A DNA stretch of 23,573 nucleotides, from contig CAZHZT010000090.1 in assembly GCA_964537285.1 (NCBI GenBank), positions 1 to 23,573 on the forward strand, written 5' to 3'. This DNA is from CAZHZT01 sp964537285. Its GTDB lineage: Bacteria; Bacteroidota; Bacteroidia; Chitinophagales; Saprospiraceae. The notes beneath the pieces are model-generated. The model saw only the letters and a list, made by a program, of their open reading frames with translations, ran no database searches and was not told the origin of the DNA. Positions 8,487 through 16,000 of the stretch are shown piece by piece. Each line of letters opens with the position of its first letter. Within the stretch, counting starts at the first letter, position 1. Made by a program: the position numbers and the translations under genes.

Positions 8487-8569
8487 CTATTGCAAAAGGC
8501 CCTGTTGAAGGGCATGCTTTCTTGCCAACGGCAAGAAAGCATGCCCTTCAACAGGGCCTTTTGCAATAG
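8487..8569. terminator. Perfect 40-bp inverted repeat after rpoD
   Basis: Arms 8487-8526 and 8530-8569 are exact reverse complements over 40 nt with only 3 nt (AAC) between them. The stem includes GGCCC, GGGCATGC and CTTGCC, so it is much more GC-rich than its surroundings. It starts 17 nt after the rpoD stop. The T-run after it (CTTGTTTTG) is short, so strength as an intrinsic terminator comes from the stem. It could also stabilise the rpoD mRNA 3' end. Confidence 0.85.
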
Positions 8570-8655
8570 ACTTGTTTTGTAACTGTGATGGAGCGTAATT
8601 TGGCAATTAAAGCCCATTAATCAGTTCCTGAAGCACTAGGTTAATAGCCTTCATT

Positions 8656-9354
8656 ATGAACGTTAAAAAGATAAAAGGCCTGTTAAAAGCCTTTGAAAAG
8701 AATCTTCCTAAAAGGGAGCGTGAACTTGAGCTTTACAAATGGGAGTGCCTGCAAATTTTTTCTCAAAATTGGGATATTGAGGCCCCTGACTTCCTTTCTA
8801 TGTATAATGCTAGCTTAAATAGTACTATATCACGTGCCTTATGGACCGCTGAAAACTATTTTCCTAAGCAGCTAATGATGAAATTCATTGAAATCGATCC
8901 AGCGTTTACTCGTAATATGTTTAAGGATTTGTTTAATGAAGAAAAAGCACTGGAGACACGGGTAGATCGATTCCGCTTTTATTGTAATGAACTGCTTTTG
9001 GAGTATAAAAGAGTTAATCCTACTTCTATAGAGAACAATCACTATCACGATGATTACCGCATGACAATGCTTTACCTGGCATTTCGTTATCCTGACAAAT
9101 ATACACTGTACGATTTTTCCGGTTTTCAGTGTTTTTTGAAGAAAACGGATGCTAAAAATGTGCCTTTAGCCCACGATATTGAGCGTTTTGCGAAGGTTAG
9201 CCGAACATTGAATAAGTTTTTTAAAGAGCGCGACGGGCTCAATAGTTTCTATAAAAAACGCTTGAACGATCCTCGTTTTTATCAAGAAGATAATTTATTG
9301 CCGCTACATGACTTTTACCGTAAATGCTGCGCGTTAATACCTGAAATTGATTAA
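8656..9354 (+). CDS. Orphan protein resembling the N-terminal domain of McrB-like AAA+ proteins
   Basis: This 232-residue soluble protein has no signal peptide or membrane segment. It is rich in aromatic and charged residues. Its order of motifs resembles what I recall of the N-terminal region of Bacteroidota McrB-like type IV restriction ATPases: YKWECLQIFSQNWDIEAPDF (27-46), then ENYFPKQLM, a FKDLFNEEKAL segment, YHDDYRMTMLYLAFRYPDKY (about 130-150), and a C-terminal FYRK. Such proteins continue into a GTP-binding AAA+ domain with Walker motifs. Here the frame simply stops, and the endonuclease gene begins 2 nt later. It is therefore a stand-alone domain or a remnant. The assignment rests on remembered patterns, not a search; otherwise it is a conserved hypothetical protein. 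Confidence 0.65.
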   Translation: MNVKKIKGLLKAFEKNLPKRERELELYKWECLQIFSQNWDIEAPDFLSMYNASLNSTISRALWTAENYFPKQLMMKFIEIDPAFTRNMFKDLFNEEKALETRVDRFRFYCNELLLEYKRVNPTSIENNHYHDDYRMTMLYLAFRYPDKYTLYDFSGFQCFLKKTDAKNVPLAHDIERFAKVSRTLNKFFKERDGLNSFYKKRLNDPRFYQEDNLLPLHDFYRKCCALIPEID

Positions 9355-9356
9355 TT

Positions 9357-10490
9357 TTGAAAAAATTACCTAGAATGCATAAATCTATACTTTTAATCAT
9401 ATTATGTTGTATTCCGTTTATCTTATCTGCACAGTTCCAGCAAACTGTACTGCCTGGTTTGGAAGGGCAGGAACTTTTTCTGGAACTGGTTAAACAATAC
9501 AAACCGAATTCAGTACTTTCCTATGGCGATGCAAGAGATACTTTGTATTCTAAAGTATACAAACGCAACGACAGTGTTTATTGTGTTTATTCCGGTTATG
9601 CTCTTTACCTGCCCGACAATGTGGATCCTTCTACCCACTTGTTAAAGGGAGGGGATCCAGATGGAATAAATACAGAACACACTTATCCACAATCAAAGGG
9701 GGCCGGAGAGGGAAATCCCAGAAGTGATATGCATCATCTCTTTCCTACGCGAGCATTTGTAAATTCTGCCAGGGGGAATGCTGCTTTTGCAGAAATTAAC
9801 GATAATGACACAGATTTTTGGTATTATAAAACCATTGTAAATACTTCTATTCCAAGTGCTAACAGAGATCTTTACAGTGAAAAGCTGGAAATGCCATTCT
9901 TTGGAGATAATCGCTTTGAACCCAAGGAACAGCACAAAGGAAATGTAGCGAGGGCTGTTTTTTACTTTTATACAATGTATAAATCGCAGGCAAATGCTGC
10001 AGATCCGGCTTATTTCGAACTTCAGCGCGAAACCCTCTGCAATTGGCATTTTGATGACCCGGTTGACTCTTTGGAATGGACTCAAAACTTTCTAAAAGCT
10101 GCTTATCAGGATAATCGTCCTAATCCTTACATCCTGGATTGCACTTTACCACAAAGAACATATTGTGAAAATATGGGCTTGTCTTGCATAGTATCTGTAA
10201 ATGAAGCTATTAAAGTAGGCTTGACTTCAATGAGCGTTTATCCTGTTCCATTTGTTGATCGAACGAATATCCAATATTCATTATCAAGATCAGCTGATGT
10301 TCGAATTGAGGTCGTTGATTTATTAGGTAGCGTTCAGTACCAGGTTTTTAGTGGCAACCAGTCAGCTGGGGAATATTCATTTGAATGGGTTCCGGCATAT
10401 AATACCTCGTCTGGTTTATATTTCCTTCGGCTTATGGCTTCAAATAGTGAAGGGCAAGTTGTAGAGCAAAGGAAAATTATATTAAAATAA
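9357..10490 (+). CDS. Secreted endonuclease I family nuclease with type A T9SS sorting domain
   Basis: The protein has 377 residues from TTG at 9357, or 371 from ATG at 9375. The ATG version gives a standard signal peptide (MHKSILLIILCCIPFILSAQ), and I slightly prefer it. The nuclease domain carries the His-Me-finger signature of the EndA/Vvn endonuclease I family: INTEHTYPQSKG (H108 likely general base, TTG numbering), SDMHHLFPT, and VNSARGNAAF with the Asn that binds the metal. It should cleave DNA or RNA nonspecifically outside the cell. The last about 85 residues (SMSVYPVPFVDRTNIQYSLS to the final RKIILK) form a Por-secretion type A sorting domain, so export through T9SS to the surface or medium is predicted. 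It follows the McrB-N-like gene with a 2-nt (TTG) or 20-nt (ATG) gap, which suggests cotranscription. Its last codons lie in the arm of a 32-bp inverted repeat. Confidence 0.9.
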   Translation: MKKLPRMHKSILLIILCCIPFILSAQFQQTVLPGLEGQELFLELVKQYKPNSVLSYGDARDTLYSKVYKRNDSVYCVYSGYALYLPDNVDPSTHLLKGGDPDGINTEHTYPQSKGAGEGNPRSDMHHLFPTRAFVNSARGNAAFAEINDNDTDFWYYKTIVNTSIPSANRDLYSEKLEMPFFGDNRFEPKEQHKGNVARAVFYFYTMYKSQANAADPAYFELQRETLCNWHFDDPVDSLEWTQNFLKAAYQDNRPNPYILDCTLPQRTYCENMGLSCIVSVNEAIKVGLTSMSVYPVPFVDRTNIQYSLSRSADVRIEVVDLLGSVQYQVFSGNQSAGEYSFEWVPAYNTSSGLYFLRLMASNSEGQVVEQRKIILK

Positions 10491-10557
10491 TTCAAATTAC
10501 TGCTTATGGGACGGCAGTTCCTGTGAGCAGTAATTTGAATTATTTTAATATAATTTT
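10473..10557. terminator. 32-bp perfect inverted repeat across the endonuclease stop codon
   Basis: Arms 10473-10504 and 10526-10557 are exact reverse complements over 32 nt. The 21-nt interior can form a further small stem (GGGAC/GTTCC with one wobble). The first arm contains the last five sense codons and the TAA (10488-10490) of the endonuclease gene. The outer arm ends in TAATTTTGTT, a T-rich tail suited to termination. Confidence 0.8.
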
Positions 10558-10603
10558 GTTAAAATTGTCGGCCTCATTCCCTTTGACGTATATCCTGCAC
10601 AAC

Positions 10604-10633
10604 TTGCTGTACCCCTCTTCAGTTTTAAATTTG
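10604..10633 (+). promoter_or_regulatory. Sigma-A type promoter for the DUF547 gene
   Basis: TTG at 10604-10606 and TAAATTTG at 10626-10633 are spaced by exactly 19 nt, the consensus arrangement for the Bacteroidota primary sigma factor. The predicted start near 10639 leaves a leader of about 30 nt before the ATG at 10669. Confidence 0.6.
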
Positions 10634-10668
10634 TAATTACCCATTGCAATACTCAAAACAAAATAATT

Positions 10669-11409
10669 ATGAACCTAACACTTTTTAGTGCTCTTTTTCT
10701 GTTTTTTTCCTTCTCATCTGCTTCAGAATTAACTGTTAAATTTAATGATAACCAACCTGTTGAATTTGGTATCGATCATTCGGATTGGGGGGCTTTATTA
10801 AAAATACATGTATCTTCAAGTGGTAATGTTAATTATGAAGGCTTCAAAAGCGATAAAAATAAGCTGGAAGCATATTTGACGAAATTGCAAAATAATCCAG
10901 TACAATCCGGCTGGTCAAGGAATGAGCAAATGGCTTATTGGGTCAATGCTTATAATGCGTTTACAGTAAAGTTAATTTTGGACAACTATCCAGTATCCAG
11001 TATTCGTGATATTCACGGAGGCAATCCCTGGGATGTGAAGTGGATAAAAATCGGAGGGGAATCTTACTCTCTGAATAATATTGAAAACGATATTTTAAGA
11101 CCACAATTCAAAGATGCGCGCATTCATTTTGCTGTAAATTGTGCAGCTAAATCTTGCCCGCCACTCCTTAATAAAGCCTGGACAGCCGCTAACTTAGAAG
11201 CAAACTTTGAGCGTCAGGCAAGCAATTTCATCAATAACGCTAATTATAATAGGCTTACTTCTAGTCGAGTGGAGATTTCTAAAATATTTGAATGGTATTC
11301 TGGTGATTTTGGTACCATCATTGACTTTTTGAATCGTTATGCCGAAATTGAAATCAACTCCAATGCTGAGGTTACCTATCGTGAGTATGATTGGAAATTG
11401 AATACTTAG
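10669..11409 (+). CDS. DUF547 family exported protein
   Basis: This 246-residue protein has an N-terminal signal peptide (LTLFSALFLFFSFSSASE, cleavage near residue 19-20) followed by a complete DUF547 domain. Family hallmarks are the central YWVNAYNAFTVKLILDNYPV (about residues 86-105), the SIRDI and GNPWDVKW segments, and the cysteine-containing core IHFAVNCAAKSCPPLL (about 154-169) with its CxxxxC spacing. DUF547 resembles transglutaminase/NlpC-type cysteine folds, but its biochemical role is unknown, so no activity is assigned. It probably acts in the periplasm or is surface-attached; no T9SS sorting domain is present. It has its own promoter and a hairpin 28 nt after the stop, so it is probably monocistronic. 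Confidence 0.88.
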   Translation: MNLTLFSALFLFFSFSSASELTVKFNDNQPVEFGIDHSDWGALLKIHVSSSGNVNYEGFKSDKNKLEAYLTKLQNNPVQSGWSRNEQMAYWVNAYNAFTVKLILDNYPVSSIRDIHGGNPWDVKWIKIGGESYSLNNIENDILRPQFKDARIHFAVNCAAKSCPPLLNKAWTAANLEANFERQASNFINNANYNRLTSSRVEISKIFEWYSGDFGTIIDFLNRYAEIEINSNAEVTYREYDWKLNT

Positions 11410-11437
11410 TTTTTAGTTCTTTAATTGGGTATAAATT

Positions 11438-11469
11438 ATGAGTCATCCCGAAATTTTAGGATGACTCAT
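11438..11469. terminator. Hairpin between DUF547 and dciA, same stem as at gpsA
   Basis: ATGAGTCATCC (11438-11448) and GGATGACTCAT (11459-11469) form an 11-bp stem with a 10-nt loop. Outer ATAAA/TTTAT bases extend it imperfectly. The stem sequence is identical to the core of the gpsA terminator at 95-126. It lies 28 nt after the DUF547 stop. A T-run after it is lacking (GTTTATG). Confidence 0.65.
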
Positions 11470-11496
11470 GTTTATGCTGGAATTAATGTCAAGAAT

Positions 11497-11787
11497 ATGA
11501 AAAAGCACAATGACGTAACGCTCAAAGAAGCGCTTCAGGGGTTTCTTGAAAAGTACAGGCTAAAAGGCAAGTTACACCAAACGAAATTGGAGATCATTTG
11601 GAAAAAACTAATGGGGCCTACCATTAGCGGCTATACCTCTGAGCTTAAAATGAGAGGAAAAAAGCTGTACATTTCGCTATCTTCAGCTCCGTTGCGCCAG
11701 GAGCTTACTCTCGGGCGGCAAAAGTTGCGCAATCTTCTTAATGAGCAGTTAGGGGAGGAGTATATTGAAGAAGTGATTATTCGGTAA
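11497..11787 (+). CDS. DciA-like DUF721 protein
   Basis: This 96-residue protein matches the short Bacteroidota form of DUF721/DciA, the widespread replacement for DnaC/DnaI that helps load the DnaB replicative helicase. Diagnostic features are an N-terminal helix (LKEALQGFLEKYRLKGKL), the IIWKKLMGPTISGYT core and the KH-like strand-helix pattern KLYISLSSAPLRQELTLGRQ, ending in LGEEYIEEVIIR. The frame is open back to a TTG at 11425, but that extension would translate the DUF547 terminator hairpin, so the ATG at 11497 is chosen. No convincing promoter is seen between the hairpin and the start; readthrough from DUF547 is possible. The functional link to helicase loading is family knowledge and untested here. 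Confidence 0.82.
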   Translation: MKKHNDVTLKEALQGFLEKYRLKGKLHQTKLEIIWKKLMGPTISGYTSELKMRGKKLYISLSSAPLRQELTLGRQKLRNLLNEQLGEEYIEEVIIR

Positions 11788-11886
11788 AGTAAAGAACTAC
11801 TTTTTGGACAGCCCCGTCCAATGAAAAATTGTGCTGTCGGAGGTAATGAACTGTTTTTTTAAAAAATCGTTATTTGACAAATTGTG

Positions 11887-11952
11887 TGGAGTTTAAAAAT
11901 GATAAAACCTGAATGCCCTGGAGGCTGAAGGGGTTATCATTTTTAAACTCCA
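11887..11952. terminator. 19-bp inverted repeat after dciA
   Basis: TGGAGTTTAAAAATGATAA (11887-11905) and its exact reverse complement (11934-11952) flank a 28-nt interior. Beyond a 6-nt T-rich bulge, an outer 8-bp stem (AAATTGTG 11879-11886, CACAATTT 11959-11966) can also pair. It sits about 100 nt after the dciA stop and before the Rpn pseudogene. A smaller hairpin (TTGGAC 11804-11809, GTCCAA 11816-11821) is closer to the stop. Confidence 0.65.
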
Positions 11953-12002
11953 TTTTTTCACAATTTATGTCAAAGAACCAAAAAAAATACTGAAATAAAT
12001 TT

Positions 12003-12032
12003 TTTGTTTAAATAAATTTGTTTAAATTTATT
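12003..12032. repeat. 14-bp direct repeat and small palindrome upstream of the Rpn gene
   Basis: TTTGTTTAAAT occurs at 12003-12013 and again at 12017-12027, exactly 14 bp apart. AATAAATTT/AAATTTATT (12011-12019, 12024-12032) forms an overlapping palindrome. TAAATTTG at 12013-12020 matches the -7 consensus, but no -33 element lies at the right distance. It is 17 nt before the ATG and could be an operator or promoter core, or simple AT-rich sequence. Confidence 0.35.
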
Positions 12033-12048
12033 ATAAAAATTTATTCCA

Positions 12049-12962
12049 ATGAAAAAATCATCTGAAGACGAAGACAAGCCCAAAGGGAATATTTACGACC
12101 GTATATTCCGAGAAAATGCCGCCTCTATTTTTATGCCGTTAATCGAAAGAATCCTCGGTATAAAAATAATTTCTTATCAACCTGAGGAGCGCGCATTCCC
12201 ATTACATTCGAACGAGAGGTAGATTTTCTTTATCGCGTTACTATTGAAGGCGGGCGTGAAGCCATGTTACATATTGAGTTTGAACGCGAGGTGAAAAGTT
12301 CAATGGTCTATAGAATGGGCGTATATCATGCGCTCATTTTAGAGGAATTTAGGCTACCGGTTAAGCAAGTAGTCGTAAATTTAGATGAACGAATAGCAAG
12401 AGTACCAACGGATTTTAAGCATGAGGAAAGTTTTAAAGGATATGAATTGGTTAATCTTCATCAGTTTGATCCTAATGAAATGATCAGTTCACAGGTGCCT
12501 GAAATGATTATACTAGCTGTTTTAGGGCATTTCGAAGTGGAACGAGTAGAAGCTTTTCTGCGTTTAATCATTAGAAAACTTAAAGAAGTTTGTCAATCTG
12601 AAGGAGAATTATTGAAATATCTAAACCAATTGACTTTACTCTCAAGAATTCGTAAATTTGAAAAGATCACCAAAAAAACGATAAGCGATATGCCAATAAC
12701 GTATGATGTAAAAAAAGATGCTTTCTATATAGAAGGCCAAGCCGATGGACTTGCTAAAGGACTAAAGCAAGGGCTTAGTCAAGGAATTAGTCAAGGAATT
12801 AGTCAAGGACTCAGCCAAGGACGGACTGAAGAAAAAGTTGTAGTAGTAGAAAGATGTTTCCGCAATGGCCTGGACGAGGAAATGGCTGTTAAATTAAGCG
12901 GACTACCTTTAGAAAAAGTACAAGCTATTTACGAATATCTTCGCCAAAAAGATCAAGACTGA
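12049..12962 (+). pseudogene. Frameshifted Rpn-family PD-(D/E)XK nuclease (recombination-promoting nuclease / putative transposase)
   Basis: The first frame (ATG at 12049) encodes 57 residues that open like an Rpn protein (NIYDRIFRENAASIFMPLIE) and stops at 12220-12222. The homologous continuation lies in another frame, joined near 12186-12204: ITFEREVDFLYRVTIEGG, then LHIEFEREVKSSMVYRMGVY. This puts the likely catalytic Asp (codon 12222) and the E-x-E pair (LHIEFE, 12267-12284) in the second frame. Removing two bases from GCGCGC at 12189-12194 restores a continuous frame (EERIPITFEREVDF), so a GC-dinucleotide slip is the simplest cause. Restored length is about 303 residues, normal for the family. 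The C-terminus has a GxSQ repeat linker and a helical tail (MAVKLSGLPLEKVQAIYEYL). Translation from the ATG at 12264 would lose the Asp. No terminal inverted repeats flank it. Confidence 0.82.
12768..12821 (+). repeat. 12-bp tandem repeat encoding GxSQ
   Basis: Units CAAGGGCTTAGT (12768-12779), CAAGGAATTAGT (12780-12791 and 12792-12803), CAAGGACTCAGC (12804-12815) and a partial CAAGGA follow in frame. They encode QGLS-QGIS-QGIS-QGLS-QG. Rpn proteins typically carry such Gly-rich helical linker repeats near the C-terminus. Confidence 0.85.
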
Positions 12963-12969
12963 AGGATAT

Positions 12970-13010
12970 AGATTAAGCGTGAAAGGCTTTAAGCCTTTCA
13001 CGCTTAATCT
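12970..13010. terminator. 20-bp perfect palindromic terminator between convergent genes
   Basis: Arms 12970-12989 and 12991-13010 are exact reverse complements around a single central base. The stem contains GCGTGAAAGGCTT. It starts 7 nt after the Rpn stop and lies 27 nt before the stop of the convergent giant gene, so it can serve both. Neither side has a strong T-run. Confidence 0.75.
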
Positions 13011-13012
13011 GT

Positions 13013-13042
13013 CGTTCCCCGTTTACCGTTCCCCGTTTACCG
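13013..13042. repeat. Heptamer repeat CGGNNAA at the 3' end of the giant gene
   Basis: The 14-bp unit GTTCCCCGTTTACC occurs twice in tandem (13014-13027, 13028-13041). Read on the minus strand it is CGGTAAA CGGGGAA CGGTAAA CGGGGAA CG. The first CGGTAAA supplies the final Arg codon (CGG) and the TAA stop of the giant gene. Units belong to the same family as at 6244-6328. Confidence 0.85.
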
Positions 13043-16000
13043 CACCAATGTAATATCTCCTTTGAATATGATGACCTCTCCATCAATAAATTCTACTTCA
13101 ACTAAGTAGACAAATACCGAAGGGTTTAGTTGCTTCCCTCTAAATGTGCCATCCCAACCCAAATTCGGATCATTTGGCTGGAAGTTTTGAAGATTAAAGA
13201 TCTGTTCACCCCATCTGTCCAGAATAGTGAATTGCTTGATGTTGGTTACATTTTCACCTGCCTGAACGAACATAACGTCGTTAACGCCATCTCCATCTGG
13301 AGAAAAAGCATTCGGAATGTATACCGGGCGGTCTTTTCTAACTCGGACCAAGATTTCTGAACTAGCCAGACAACCATTTTCATCCATTACTTCAACAAAA
13401 TAAACTTGATTGTCATAAGGGGTATCTACAATTATACGACAATCTCGAATAATGCTGTCCAAGCATAGCTTTTCAATCCCTCCTGACCAATTTACCCAAG
13501 TGAGTTCATTGTCAAAACGATTGACCTGAGCTTCTAATTCAACACTCTCTCCAAGAGAAATAAGTAAGTCCGTTCCTAAGTCCACTTGAATGAGATCAGG
13601 TTCCTCCAGTAATACTTCGCCTACCCACTCGCAACCATTAATATCCTGAATGAGGACTTCATAAATACCCGGTGCTAAATTGGTAAATGTATTGACAGGA
13701 CTAAGTGGAGAACCATTTATGCTGAATAAGTAAGGAGAACTTCCACCAATGACTTCCTGAACAAAAACCTGACCATTTTCATCCCCAAAACAAGCAGGAT
13801 CCTTTAGGTCTGTCAGCACATCAGATGGGGGAGTGGTATTCGAAATTACTTCTGTACTTGAAGTAGCCGTGCAACCATTGATCTGGTTGCTTACCAAAAG
13901 TGAGTAGGTTCCTCCTGAACCTGCAACAGCATTCAATGAATTGCTTCCAGACTGGATAATTCCATCATTCGTTGACCAATTGTAGGAGAATTCAGGGCCT
14001 TGAGAAGAGCCTTCTCCTGTTATAATAGCTGTTGGTGTAAAACAATCGATTGTTTCTGGTGCTGATGCAAAGGCTAAAGGAGGCACGGTATTTTCTGGAA
14101 CCATCGTACTGCTAGTATTTGAACAACCATTGAATGTATTGGTAACCGTTAATGTATAACTTCCCATTTCATCGACCGTTGGGTTCAGCGTTGTGCTTCC
14201 TAAGAGAATGGATGGACCACTCCAGGAATATTCATAAATCGGGCCGGAAGAAGAAGCTGTCGCATCTATTTCTATAGCAGTAATGGCACAAGTTAGTGTT
14301 TCTGGATCTAAAATTGAGATAAATGGTATCTCTTCATCTTGCTCGATCAAGATACTGGCCGTGTCTTTACACCCGTTGGTTGTATTTGTAACAATAAGTG
14401 TAAACGTACTGGAATCATTGATACTTATTGCCGGATCATTTCCAATTGGAATTATCTGATCGAACCATTGATAGGACAATTCACTAATTGGAGTAGACTT
14501 ACTTCCGTCTAGCACGATTTCCTGAATGTTGCAAGTAAGTAGTTGTCCGGTAGAGGAAATAATTGCAGTGGGCGGTACAACATCCTGATCTACCAAGGTT
14601 ACGGCGGAGCTGCTACACCCATTTTCGAGGCTCATAACGATCAGTGTATATAAGCCAGGATCACTTACAGATGCAATGTTAATGGTTTGACCAATAGGCT
14701 GAGCTTGGGTATTGAGCCATTGATATTGCATATTGTTGGTAGATGAATTATTCCCTATCAGGTTTACAGAAGTATTGGCACAAGTAAGAATGCCATCGTT
14801 CCCGGCAATAGCAGTTGGTGAAAGGGTGTCAATAGGAACGACAATCTGATCGATTGAGGTGCAACCATTTTGTGTGTTGGTGATGATCAGCTCGTACAGT
14901 TCGGCTTGATCAACAATCACTTCTTCATTATTTCCCAGTACATTGCCCGTGGAATTTTGCCAGGCATAATTGAATTCGGCGCCAGTACTCGAACCGTCTG
15001 AAAAAAGAGTGATTTCTAAAACGGAGCAAGTGAGTGTATCAGGGTTTTGAATAATGGCTAAAGGTGAAATAGTATCTTGGAATACTTCCACTGTATTGCT
15101 GCTAGAACAGCCATTTAATGGGTTAGTAACAAACAGTTCGTAAACTCCTGGCAGGTCTACTGGAATAGTTGTGCCTGCTCCTACTAAATTATTGGCCAAA
15201 TACCATTCATAGACTGGGGTTGGCCCTTCATTTAAAGCTGAACCACTTATCGGAACGCTCGTTTGAATACAATCAAGAACATCTGAAACACTAGCCGTTA
15301 CAACAGGAAGCTCATCGTCTTGAAATACTTCAATTTGTTCCTGATAAGTACATCCGTTAGCGGTATTGGTAGTTGTAAGCGTGTAAACTCCGGAATTTCC
15401 AACGTTTGCACCTGCTTGCTGGCTAATCGTGATATTGCTTTCATTTTCCCAAATATATTCCACGTTTAAATTAGGGTCGATTAGTGTACTTATCAAAGTT
15501 GTTTGAGGAGCTTCACAAGTTAAAGTATCCGCTTCCGAAAAACTAAATTCGGGAGGTGTGGTGTTTTGGAAGACTTCAATACTCGTTTCAGCGGAGCACT
15601 CATTATCTACGTTCGTTATGTTTAACATATAAATACCCGGATCGGATATTTCAACCAGTAAATCATTCCCTGTTGAATTGCCGCCTGGTGCTACCCAATT
15701 TAAATTGAAGTTCGCCGGAATTGTAGACGAAGTCCCGTCTAGTTGCTGGCTAATTAGATCACAGGTCAAAATCTCAGGATCTTCGATTTGCGGAATGGGT
15801 GCAATAGTATCTATATTAACCATTATTTGATCAGTAGAAATACAACCATTAAAATTATTTTCAACAATGAGTTGATAGTTACCGGGAATGGAGGTTGATG
15901 TAGTGATGTTTTCGGATAAAGTATCTCCTTGTGCATTGGTCCAGGCATAGATGAAATCGGATCCGGAGCTGCTATTGTTACCATTCAAATCAACAGATTG

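Noticed and set aside
11425..11496. Upstream TTG start for the DciA-like protein
   Set aside because: The extension would translate the terminator hairpin of DUF547; the ATG at 11497 gives the normal family N-terminus.
12186..12222. Programmed ribosomal frameshift in the Rpn gene
   Set aside because: No slippery heptamer such as A AAA AAG is at the junction; the change sits at a GC-dinucleotide run, which favours an indel mutation or sequencing error.
11887..13010. Flanking inverted repeats as terminal repeats of a mobile element carrying the Rpn gene
   Set aside because: The hairpins at 11887-11952 and 12970-13010 are each self-complementary, unrelated to each other, and no target-site duplication is visible.
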